Of a stretch of DNA of 56,366 bases, positions 38,222 through 45,330 are shown piece by piece; positions within the stretch are counted from its first letter, which is position 1, and each line of letters begins with the position of its first letter. Origin of the DNA: a virus. The translations under genes were made by a program, and so were the position numbers. The notes under the pieces were generated by a model. It saw nothing but the letters and a program-made list of their open reading frames with translations, ran no database searches and was not told the DNA's origin. Location of the stretch: the IMG/VR virus record IMGVR_UViG_3300017781_000011, positions 1 to 56,366 of that record; one strand, given 5' to 3'.

Positions 38222-38353
38222 ATGGAAAACGATAAACTAAGTTCATATTTGAACACTAATTATCGGACCCTGTCTGAAGCAAACATAGGTGCAATAGCAC
38301 AAACTAAGTCGGTTAGACGCGCAAACAAGGTTCATATTATGAAACTATTTTAA
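38222..38353 (+). CDS. Small protein, 43 residues, upstream of gp32
   Basis: A short frame starting MENDKLSSYLNTNYRTLSEA and ending HIMKLF, with a polar, basic C-terminal half. It lies 8 bases after a GATATATAA element. It could be a real small protein or a leader peptide for the SSB gene. Its codon use is somewhat less A/T-rich than the surrounding gap, which supports coding. No homologue recognised. Confidence 0.45.
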   Translation: MENDKLSSYLNTNYRTLSEANIGAIAQTKSVRRANKVHIMKLF

Positions 38354-38375
38354 AGTTGACTATATAATATTATAA

Positions 38376-38430
38376 GTTTAAAGTATAAACGGTAAATTAA
38401 AGTAAATTAAAGATTAAAAGTAAATTAAAG
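38376..38430 (+). promoter_or_regulatory. Probable autogenous translational operator of the gp32-like gene
   Basis: The leader before the SSB start at 38433 holds a small hairpin (GTTTA at 38376-38380 with TAAAC at 38386-38390), then three copies of GTAAATTAAA (38392-38401, 38402-38411, 38420-38429) and one GATTAAAA. T4 gene 32 mRNA has a pseudoknot followed by unstructured TTAAA repeats over the ribosome site, where gp32 binds cooperatively to repress itself. The repeats here look equivalent; I cannot show a full pseudoknot. Confidence 0.5.
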
Positions 38431-38432
38431 TT

Positions 38433-39359
38433 ATGGAAGATTTTAACATTTTTAGCATTGGTGTCGAAGACATCAACACACATGAACAAGAGGTAAATAC
38501 AACTGGAAACATGATGTATAAGCCTTCTGCCGATGACGGCAAAGACGGAACGTATAAAGCATTAATTAGATTCGTTCCTAATATTGAAAACCCAAGAAAT
38601 TCATTAATCAAAAAATATGTAAACTGGCTAACAGGACCAAATGGTGAGTCTAAGTTAGTTGATTCTCCAAGTACAATTGGTGAACACTGTCCAGTTTCTG
38701 ATGCATTTTTTAGATTAAGAAAATCAGAAAGCGCAGTTGATAGAAAAGCGTCTGATAAATTAAAAAGAAGAGAATCTTATGTTGCTCTTGTAAAAATTAT
38801 CAAAGACCCTCAACAACCTGAATTAGAAGGTACTTATAAAGTATTTAAGTTCGGTTACAAAATCAAAGAAAAAATTGATGCTGAATTAAAGCCTAATTTT
38901 GGTGAGCCAACTCAAGTATTTGATTTATTTGAAGGTAAAAACTTTGAGTTAGTAATTACAAGACAAAATGATTATAATAATTACGATACTTCTAAATTCT
39001 CATCTTCAACATCTGCTGTTACAATTAACGGTAAAGCGGCTGAAAGAACTAAAGAAGATATGGCAGCTATTAAAACTGAACTAGAAGGAGCACCTTCATT
39101 AGGAGCATTTGAATATAGACCATGGGATGAAGAAACAAGAAATTTCGTAAATAGCGTAATTAAAATGTATTTAAATCCTGGTGATGCAATGGATGCTGTA
39201 ACTAATCAGTTTGAAGCAAGCACTCCAGCTCCTAAAGCTGAAAAGCCTACTTCAACTCCTAAAGCTGAAAAGCCTACTTCAACTCCTAAAGCTGAAAAGG
39301 AAGCTACACCAGCTGGCGGTGATGATTTAGAATCTTTTTTGAATGATCTCGAACTCTAA
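38433..39359 (+). CDS. 32: gp32-like single-stranded DNA-binding protein
   Basis: A 308-residue replication SSB (T4 gp32 is 301). The core aligns with gp32: GTYKALIRFVPN (39-50), HCPVSD (85-90), KLKRRESYVALVKIIKDPQQ (109-128) and FKFGYKIKEKI (138-148). T4 binds zinc with H-x-CPxC and other cysteines; here the motif is HCPVS with a single Cys, so the zinc knuckle looks lost. Three copies of PKAEKPTST-like sequence precede an acidic tail DDLESFLNDLEL, the tail that in T4 recruits other replication proteins. It is followed by the primase with a 17-base overlap. Confidence 0.9.
   Translation: MEDFNIFSIGVEDINTHEQEVNTTGNMMYKPSADDGKDGTYKALIRFVPNIENPRNSLIKKYVNWLTGPNGESKLVDSPSTIGEHCPVSDAFFRLRKSESAVDRKASDKLKRRESYVALVKIIKDPQQPELEGTYKVFKFGYKIKEKIDAELKPNFGEPTQVFDLFEGKNFELVITRQNDYNNYDTSKFSSSTSAVTINGKAAERTKEDMAAIKTELEGAPSLGAFEYRPWDEETRNFVNSVIKMYLNPGDAMDAVTNQFEASTPAPKAEKPTSTPKAEKPTSTPKAEKEATPAGGDDLESFLNDLEL
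39231..39299 (+). repeat. 27-bp tandem repeat in the gp32 linker
   Basis: Two full copies and a 15-base partial copy of a 27-bp unit (starting CCTAAAGCTGAAAAG) at 39231-39257, 39258-39284 and 39285-39299. Copies are identical at DNA level, so the expansion is recent. In protein it lengthens the Pro/Lys/Thr linker before the acidic tail by nine residues per copy. Confidence 0.9.
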
Positions 39360-40425
39360 TACAAAAATAACATTAGAACTAAAGGAAAAGATTAAAGTAC
39401 TAGTAAAAGAAGTAGTAGTAAAATCTCATTCTAATCACAATAAACACATGATAAAGGATATGTCAGATAGATTAAATCTGGCATGTCCCTATTGTGGTGA
39501 TTCAAGCAGAGACGACTCTGCAAAAAGAGGTAACGTGTTTTGGAGCTCGCTGCAATATCATTGCTTTAACTGTGAATATCACACTAATGTTTATTATTTT
39601 TTAAAAGACTTTGGAGTAAGGTTACCAGATAAAATGGATGCCATTGCATTAATAGATTATGTCAAAAATAATAAAATAAACATAGATACCTCTGAAAAGT
39701 TTAAGCCTTTTGTATATGAAAAAATATTAGAACTATCAGTAAGTATAGAAGACTTTTCAAAAGCAACTGGAGCAAAACCAATTCAAATAGGAGATTGGAT
39801 ATGGTTTAAATTAAAAGAAAGACTCCTACATAAAAAATTAGATAGCTTTTTATTTAATCCTAAAGATAAAAGACTTTGGATATTAAATAAATCAATAGAT
39901 GGTAAGATAATAGGAGCACAGTGTAGAAGAATGCAAGGAAAAGGTTCAAGATATTTAACTTACGATTTAAGTAAAATACATGAAGCCTTATTAAATAAGC
40001 CATTTGAAATGGATGATGAAACTCGTCACCAATTTAATAACGTATCTACTTTGTTTGGTGCATTACGTGTAAATTTCCAAAACCCAGTTACAATATTCGA
40101 AGGCCCATTGGACGCAATGTTTATGAGAAACTCAATCGCATTATGTACAGTTGGAAGAGATACTACTAAATTAGACTATATTGATAGTAGTCGATATATG
40201 TTAGATAATGATGAAGCCGGCCTTAAAAAATCCATTGAAAAACTTAAATCAGGTAAAAAGGTATTTATGTGGACTAAATATCTAAAGGATAAAAAAATGG
40301 ATAAATATACTATAAAAGATTTAAACGACCTTGTAAAGGTTTGTTATAATGAAAAAATAAAAATATCTCTGTCAGAGTTAGACGATTATTTTACTAACGA
40401 TAAACTTGATATGAGATATGTTTGA
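39343..40425 (+). CDS. 61: DNA primase with zinc ribbon and TOPRIM domain
   Basis: A 360-residue replicative primase. The zinc-binding domain is CPYCGDS (C48, C51) with HCFNC (C74, C77). The TOPRIM motif is IFEGPLDAMFM (251-261, catalytic E253) with the second acidic motif DNDEAG (288-293). This matches T4 gp61 (342 residues), which makes the lagging-strand primers with the gp41 helicase. It begins 17 bases inside the SSB gene in another frame and ends 8 bases inside the next. The helicase partner gp41 is not in this window. Confidence 0.85.
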   Translation: MISNSNTKITLELKEKIKVLVKEVVVKSHSNHNKHMIKDMSDRLNLACPYCGDSSRDDSAKRGNVFWSSLQYHCFNCEYHTNVYYFLKDFGVRLPDKMDAIALIDYVKNNKINIDTSEKFKPFVYEKILELSVSIEDFSKATGAKPIQIGDWIWFKLKERLLHKKLDSFLFNPKDKRLWILNKSIDGKIIGAQCRRMQGKGSRYLTYDLSKIHEALLNKPFEMDDETRHQFNNVSTLFGALRVNFQNPVTIFEGPLDAMFMRNSIALCTVGRDTTKLDYIDSSRYMLDNDEAGLKKSIEKLKSGKKVFMWTKYLKDKKMDKYTIKDLNDLVKVCYNEKIKISLSELDDYFTNDKLDMRYV

Positions 40426-40618
40426 TATAGATATGGATGAGGAATTAGACAAGTTTTATAGAGATAAAAACAGGTTTAAAAATTTAAAGAAAATGTTAGA
40501 TTTTAAATTTAACAAAGAAGATTTTGAAGGTAAAGGTATTAAGATGAGTCAGCCTAAATTTAAAAAGAAATTGACTACGTCGAAGTTTATAAAAAGTAAT
40601 AAGAAAGGACTATTTTAA
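40418..40618 (+). CDS. Small basic hypothetical protein
   Basis: A 66-residue protein with an acidic start (MFDIDMDEELDKFYRDKNRF) and a very Lys-rich C-terminus, so nucleic-acid binding is possible. It overlaps the primase by 8 bases and the next gene by one base, in a replication operon. No family recognised. Confidence 0.6.
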   Translation: MFDIDMDEELDKFYRDKNRFKNLKKMLDFKFNKEDFEGKGIKMSQPKFKKKLTTSKFIKSNKKGLF

Positions 40619-41061
40619 TGGAACAACAAAAAGACACAAAGGCAAGCAAGATATTAAAGTTAGATGAAAAGTTAGGATTGCAGAGAGAAAGATGGACTAA
40701 AAAGATAACTGCACTTGCACATGGTATTAAGACATTAAGTGGAATGGAAATTGTTATCGGTGATATTTTACATACAAGACAATTAATGGTAGAACAGTTA
40801 ATGTATGTGCAGCTTAAAACAAAAGAGCAGAAAAAACAAGTTGACATTAAATGGAAAGAGGCCTGGATAAGATATTACAACTATGATTATAAATTAACTG
40901 ATAAAATAAAAGCACAATTTCTAGAAGCTGAATTAGCAGATGATAAAATGATTTTATCTCAGTTAGAAAATCAAGTTGAATTTTATAGAGAATCAATAAA
41001 GACTCTCGATAATATGGGATTTGCAGTACGTAATAGACTTGCAATTAAAGATCTCGTTTAA
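40618..41061 (+). CDS. uvsY: UvsY-like recombination mediator
   Basis: A 147-residue, all-helical protein beside UvsW. T4 UvsY (137 residues) loads UvsX recombinase onto gp32-coated DNA. Shared features are the central basic helix with paired tyrosines (KWKEAWIRYYNYDYKLTDKI, about 80-99), the acidic middle, and the ending LDNMGFAVRNRLAIKDL, which parallels the T4 ending (a short helix, then R-G-F-A-I-K and an acidic turn). The assignment rests on this ending, length and gene order; sequence similarity is low by nature for this family. Confidence 0.6.
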   Translation: MEQQKDTKASKILKLDEKLGLQRERWTKKITALAHGIKTLSGMEIVIGDILHTRQLMVEQLMYVQLKTKEQKKQVDIKWKEAWIRYYNYDYKLTDKIKAQFLEAELADDKMILSQLENQVEFYRESIKTLDNMGFAVRNRLAIKDLV

Positions 41062-41077
41062 AAATTATGTTGAATGA

Positions 41078-42577
41078 ATGGAGCTTACTCTCACAGAGAA
41101 TAAACAATATTTAAGAGTTGATGAAGCATCTGAGCTTGAACTTGAACAACTAAACATATCACTAACTAAAAGAATCGACAGCTGGAGATTTAATCCTCTA
41201 GTAAAAAAAGGAATATGGGATGGGTACATTTCATATTTTAAAGATAATAAGTGGATTCCGGCAGGTTTATGGAGATATGTTTATAATGTTTGTAAAGAAT
41301 ATAGATTTGAACTTAATATCAATGGCGTTAAAGAGCTGTTTGATAAGAATGTTACAGCATCTTATTTTGAGAAGTGGGCTTTGGCCTTCTTTGAAGGTTC
41401 AGAGATAACTCCTAGGGACTATCAAATCGAAGCTGCGTATAATATCCTTAAGTTTAGAAAGTGTCTTAGCGAACTTGCCACATCAGCAGGCAAGACATTA
41501 ATTAGTTTCCTTACGGTAGCTTATTTGTTAGAACAAGAGAAGGCAAAAAAGATTTTATTTATAGTACCTAATGTTTCATTGGTTGTTCAAGCAACTGAAG
41601 ATTTTTCAGACTATAATTATGCAAATAGAGTTAATATAAAAATTCAACAAATATTTAGTGGTAAAAAGATTAGAGATGGTAGAAATGTAGTGATAGGTAC
41701 ATATCAATCTCTCGTTAAAAAGAAGCAAGAATATTTTGATCAGTTCGATGCTGTTATAATTGATGAGTGTCACAAAATGAAAAGCCAATCTATTAAAACA
41801 ATCTTACAGAAATGTGTAAATGCAGAATATAGATATGGTCTTTCAGGTACAATTCCTAAAGACGGCACATTAGATCGTTTAACATTGATGGCTTATACAG
41901 GTCCACTAATCAGTGAGGTGAGTGCTAGTTTCTTACAACAAGAGGGGTATATAGCAAATTGTAAGGTTAAAGTAATTGAAATGGATTATGCACCTGAAAG
42001 TGCTAAGAATGCCTTTACAGAAATGGCTCAAAACAGATATGAAAACAAGGACTTATTTCAATTAGAACAAAACTACATAATTAATTCAGAACCAAGATTA
42101 AATTTTATATGTAAGGTTATTGGTAAAATACCAAGAAATAGTCTTGTACTTTTTCATAGGATTGAACATGGAAAAAAGGTTTATGAAAAACTTAGACAAG
42201 AAAGCGATAAAGCAGTCTATTATGTAGATGGCGGCACAGACAAAGATATTAGAGAAGAGTATAAGAAAAAGATGGAAGCAGGCGATGAGGTTGCAATTGT
42301 TGCAAGTTATGGTACATTCTCTACAGGTATATCAATTAAAAAAATTCACAATATTTTCTTTACGGAAAGTTTTAAGTCTGAGGTTATAATTAGACAGTCA
42401 ATCGGTAGAGGATTAAGACAACATCACTCTAAAAGCAGTGTTCTTATTATAGACTTTGTAGATGATTTGGCCACTACAGAATGGAGTAATTATTTAATGA
42501 AACACTCCAAGGCAAGGCAGTCAATATACAAAGAACAGCAATTCGAGTACAGTGTAAAGAAATTTCAATTTGAGTGA
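41078..42577 (+). CDS. uvsW: UvsW-like recombination helicase
   Basis: A 499-residue superfamily 2 helicase matching T4 UvsW (503 residues), which remodels stalled forks and removes R-loops. An N-terminal UvsW domain (residues 1-105, ending FFEGSEITPRDYQ) is followed by motif I ATSAGKT (134-140), motif Ia IVPNVSLV, the DECH box (229-232), LSGTIPKD as motif III, and motif VI RQSIGRGLRQ. Motif III and VI spacing is normal. It follows the UvsY-like gene by 16 bases and ends the replication block before a late promoter. Confidence 0.9.
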   Translation: MELTLTENKQYLRVDEASELELEQLNISLTKRIDSWRFNPLVKKGIWDGYISYFKDNKWIPAGLWRYVYNVCKEYRFELNINGVKELFDKNVTASYFEKWALAFFEGSEITPRDYQIEAAYNILKFRKCLSELATSAGKTLISFLTVAYLLEQEKAKKILFIVPNVSLVVQATEDFSDYNYANRVNIKIQQIFSGKKIRDGRNVVIGTYQSLVKKKQEYFDQFDAVIIDECHKMKSQSIKTILQKCVNAEYRYGLSGTIPKDGTLDRLTLMAYTGPLISEVSASFLQQEGYIANCKVKVIEMDYAPESAKNAFTEMAQNRYENKDLFQLEQNYIINSEPRLNFICKVIGKIPRNSLVLFHRIEHGKKVYEKLRQESDKAVYYVDGGTDKDIREEYKKKMEAGDEVAIVASYGTFSTGISIKKIHNIFFTESFKSEVIIRQSIGRGLRQHHSKSSVLIIDFVDDLATTEWSNYLMKHSKARQSIYKEQQFEYSVKKFQFE

Positions 42578-42587
42578 TATTTAAGGT

Positions 42588-42596
42588 GATATATAA
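42588..42596 (+). promoter_or_regulatory. Late-promoter-like GATATATAA
   Basis: GATATATAA in the 51-base gap after uvsW, 32 bases before the ATG at 42629. Nearly the same flanks as the copy at 26679 (AAGGT before). It would open the putative cargo operon. Confidence 0.6.
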
Positions 42597-42628
42597 TTAT
42601 AATATAGTAATAAAAAAATACAATAAAA

Positions 42629-43612
42629 ATGGAAACACAAATTCAATCATTTGCTACATTTTCTGAAACTAGAAAAGCAGCAATGGAAACTAAACTAAAA
42701 GAAGAAGCAACTACAAAGAGAACTTCTGAAGCTCAAAGATTTGCTGACTTATTAGCAGAGTATGAAGTATCTACCGTTGCTGAAATAGCTGAAGAACAAA
42801 GAACTGAGTTTTTTGCTAAATTAGTTGGAGAAACTGATGAGGTAGAAACTGAAGGTAATGCATTTGGAGCAGCTGTTAAAGATGCTAAAGAAAAAGGTGA
42901 AGATGAATTTACAGTAGGTGGAGAAACTTATAAAGTAAAAGAATCAGTTGAAGAAGGAGAATTAAACGAAGGAGTTCATCCTAAAATTAAAAAGGCTATG
43001 AAGGCTATTGAAAAAGGAGAAACTGTTTATGGTGAAAACGTAAGGTTTCCTGGTAGATTTAAAATTATCGAATTTACAATGGGAGGAGCTATGGCTCTTG
43101 TAGACTATGAAAATGATACTGAACCATACGAAATGGCTGCGATGAATATTGCACTTGATAAAATGAAATTCGAATCAGTGGTTATAGAAGAATCAACAGT
43201 TACTGAAGCTAGAGCTAAATATGTAAATACACAAAAAACAGTAGATGGTAATCCATTAATATCTTTTAATAGCTCCACTACTAGAGCTAAATGGATTGAT
43301 GAAAATAAATCAAATGTTATATCTGTACCTGATTCAACGGTTATTAATTCCGATCAAGGTAGAGTAGTAGGTTCTAGTAGAGGTCCTTATTACTTAATCG
43401 TAAAGGCAGATGTACTAGAAGAATCTAAAGTTGAAGAAGCTGAAGTTAAGTCTGATGAAGATTTTATGGAGATGGCTATGACAATGTATAAAAAAGCATT
43501 CGGTGATGATTTTGACGAGGCTAAAGCTAAAGAAGCTGCTGAAGGAATGTTAAAGAAAGCTGATGGAGACTATGGAGCTGCTGTAGGAATGTTACAATCA
43601 TCTTTAGGATAA
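42629..43612 (+). CDS. Probable internal head protein, multi-domain with protease-like sites
   Basis: A 327-residue acidic protein. The start METQIQSFATFSE resembles the FxxF-x-E tag of its neighbours. Prohead-protease-type sites separate three parts: LNE before G115 and VTE before A194, plus VEE before A271. The part 115-193 is a small beta domain (VRFPGRFKIIEFTMGGAMAL). The part 194-270 is a second (LISFNSSTTRAKWIDENKSN). The C-terminus is helical and ends with a UBA-like DYGAAVGMLQSSLG. Individual domains are not recognised. If cut, it would give three or four small products. Confidence 0.5.
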   Translation: METQIQSFATFSETRKAAMETKLKEEATTKRTSEAQRFADLLAEYEVSTVAEIAEEQRTEFFAKLVGETDEVETEGNAFGAAVKDAKEKGEDEFTVGGETYKVKESVEEGELNEGVHPKIKKAMKAIEKGETVYGENVRFPGRFKIIEFTMGGAMALVDYENDTEPYEMAAMNIALDKMKFESVVIEESTVTEARAKYVNTQKTVDGNPLISFNSSTTRAKWIDENKSNVISVPDSTVINSDQGRVVGSSRGPYYLIVKADVLEESKVEEAEVKSDEDFMEMAMTMYKKAFGDDFDEAKAKEAAEGMLKKADGDYGAAVGMLQSSLG

Positions 43613-43627
43613 AAATAAAATATAAAC

Positions 43628-44893
43628 ATGTTATTAACTTACGAACAATTTCTAGTCGAAAAGGCTCAGATAGTAGAGGGTAATTTGATTTTAGAAGGAG
43701 GAGCTGCAGGCCACATGCCTCATCCCTTTGACTATAATGATTTAACTTTCCAAGATTTTAAAACCATTGTTACAAATGCTCTACAAGGTGAAATACATTT
43801 TGAAGAAGGTCCTACTGAAAAAACAGATGGTCAAAACTTCTTTGTTACAGTAAGAGATGGTCAAGTTCTTTTCTCAAGAAATAAAGGACAACTACAAGCA
43901 CCAGTATCCTTAGATGGAGTTATTAAAATGTTCACGGGCCATGCATCAAAACTAGTTGAAGATACATTTATTCTTGCTGCAACAGATTTAGAAGCAGCAT
44001 TATTAAGTTTAAGCGATCATCATGAATTTAATAATGGTCAAAACTTTCTTAACATGGAGTTAATTTACTCTAAGAATCCAAATGTAATTAACTATGACAG
44101 AGATGTTATACAATTTCACGGCATGGCTGAAACAGACGGTAAAGGTAATATAGTTAATATGTCACAACAAACAGGCGCAAAGCTTGCAAGAATTATTAAA
44201 GGCATAGAGGCAGATGTACAAAAGACATTTACAATTATTCCTCCACAAATACTTAAACTTCAAAAAAACATAGATTTTGAAAAAAGACAAAGTTATTATC
44301 ATAGTAAATTAAATGACTTAAGAGATGAGTTTAATTTATCAGACGGTGACGAAGTTAAAATGTATCATGAAGCATGGTGGAGAAGAGAAATTGAAAAAGA
44401 TTTTGCAGATATTTCAAGTGATTTAAAAGAAGGTTTATTTTTAAGATGGGCATACAATGACAAGCAAACTATGAATATGGTTGCTATGAAAAAGATTGCT
44501 ACTCCTGAACAAATGAAAAAAATCAAAGAGTTTGATAAGATAAAAGGTAAAAAGTATAAGCAGAATATTTTACCATTTGAAAACTTATTTTTAGAGTTAG
44601 GAAAAGATGTATTATTAAATGCAAGTAATTTTGTTGCTGCAAATCCTGATTTAGAAAAGAAAAACTTACATGCTAAAATTAGAAAGGCAGCGGCTGACGT
44701 TAAACTTAACGGTGACTTAAAGCAAGTTGCTAAAATCGAAGCTGAATTAGAAAGATTAGAAAGTATTGGAGGTATCGAAGGTATTGTACCAACTGAGGGA
44801 ATAGTCTTTAAATATAAAGGTAAGATTATGAAACTTACAGGTACATTTGCTGCAATTAATCAGCTTATGGGCATCATAAAATACGGAAGATAA
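43628..44893 (+). CDS. Capsid-targeting-tagged nucleotidyltransferase, DNA/RNA ligase-like
   Basis: A 421-residue protein. The N-terminus MLLTYEQFLVEK is tag-like, with LVE, IVE and ILE sites before residues 12, 18 and 24. The ligase superfamily motifs are present in order: motif I EKTDG (64-68, K65 the expected adenylated lysine), a motif Ia-like SRNKG (83-87), motif III-like FLNMELIYS (about 140), motif IV TEGIVFKY (about 389-396) and motif V MKLTG (about 401-405). It lacks an obvious OB domain; a helical insertion of about 150 residues lies before motif IV. Probably a nucleic-acid ligase packaged in the head. Whether it seals DNA or RNA is not visible. Confidence 0.6.
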   Translation: MLLTYEQFLVEKAQIVEGNLILEGGAAGHMPHPFDYNDLTFQDFKTIVTNALQGEIHFEEGPTEKTDGQNFFVTVRDGQVLFSRNKGQLQAPVSLDGVIKMFTGHASKLVEDTFILAATDLEAALLSLSDHHEFNNGQNFLNMELIYSKNPNVINYDRDVIQFHGMAETDGKGNIVNMSQQTGAKLARIIKGIEADVQKTFTIIPPQILKLQKNIDFEKRQSYYHSKLNDLRDEFNLSDGDEVKMYHEAWWRREIEKDFADISSDLKEGLFLRWAYNDKQTMNMVAMKKIATPEQMKKIKEFDKIKGKKYKQNILPFENLFLELGKDVLLNASNFVAANPDLEKKNLHAKIRKAAADVKLNGDLKQVAKIEAELERLESIGGIEGIVPTEGIVFKYKGKIMKLTGTFAAINQLMGIIKYGR

Positions 44894-44896
44894 ATA
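44889..44896 (+). promoter_or_regulatory. GATAAATA four bases before a start codon
   Basis: GATAAATA overlaps the upstream stop codon; four bases later is the ATG at 44901. The match is partly forced by the stop codon, so it counts less than the free copy at 15273. Confidence 0.3.
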
Positions 44897-44900
44897 TATT

Positions 44901-45320
44901 ATGAAAAATATAAAACTATTTGAAGATTTTATTAATGAAGGACTATCTCATAGAAAGATAGAATCTATAATTAAAAAAGTATATCCACAAATAGTTAAAG
45001 ATTTAGGTGGTAAAGCTAAAAAGGTTGAAGTCTATGAAAATATATGGGATAGAATAGGAGCAGTTGCAGTTGAAGATTTAATTGAAGAGCAAGGAAATCC
45101 AAATGCACAATATGATCCAGATGCAGATATAATTTATATCTATTCAGATGTTACAAATACACCTGAACAAATAATCAGATCTCTTTTACATGAACATACT
45201 CACACCATTCAAGATCAAAAAGAATTTAAAAAATTATATGATGCAGGTTATGAATATTCAAACCACCCTTTTGAATTAGAAGCATTAGAAGCAGAGAAAA
45301 ATTGGAAAAACTATTTATAA
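44901..45320 (+). CDS. Capsid-targeting-tagged HExxH metallopeptidase-like protein
   Basis: A 139-residue protein with the tag MKNIKLFEDFINEG (cleavage expected after INE, before G14). Residues 88-101 read TPEQIIRSLLHEHT plus H101: the zinc motif HExxH is H97, E98 and H101. A candidate third ligand is a Glu in FELEALEAE (E125, E127 or E130), as in small gluzincin-type peptidases. A beta strand IIYIYSD before the active helix also fits. The mature domain is only about 125 residues. Candidate substrates are host proteins after injection. The fold is inferred from the motif; no known family was recognised. Confidence 0.5.
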   Translation: MKNIKLFEDFINEGLSHRKIESIIKKVYPQIVKDLGGKAKKVEVYENIWDRIGAVAVEDLIEEQGNPNAQYDPDADIIYIYSDVTNTPEQIIRSLLHEHTHTIQDQKEFKKLYDAGYEYSNHPFELEALEAEKNWKNYL

Positions 45321-45330
45321 AAAATAAGAC

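Noticed and set aside
39231-39299. 27-bp repeats as a CRISPR-like array
   Set aside because: The copies are direct tandem repeats without spacers and lie in frame in the SSB linker.
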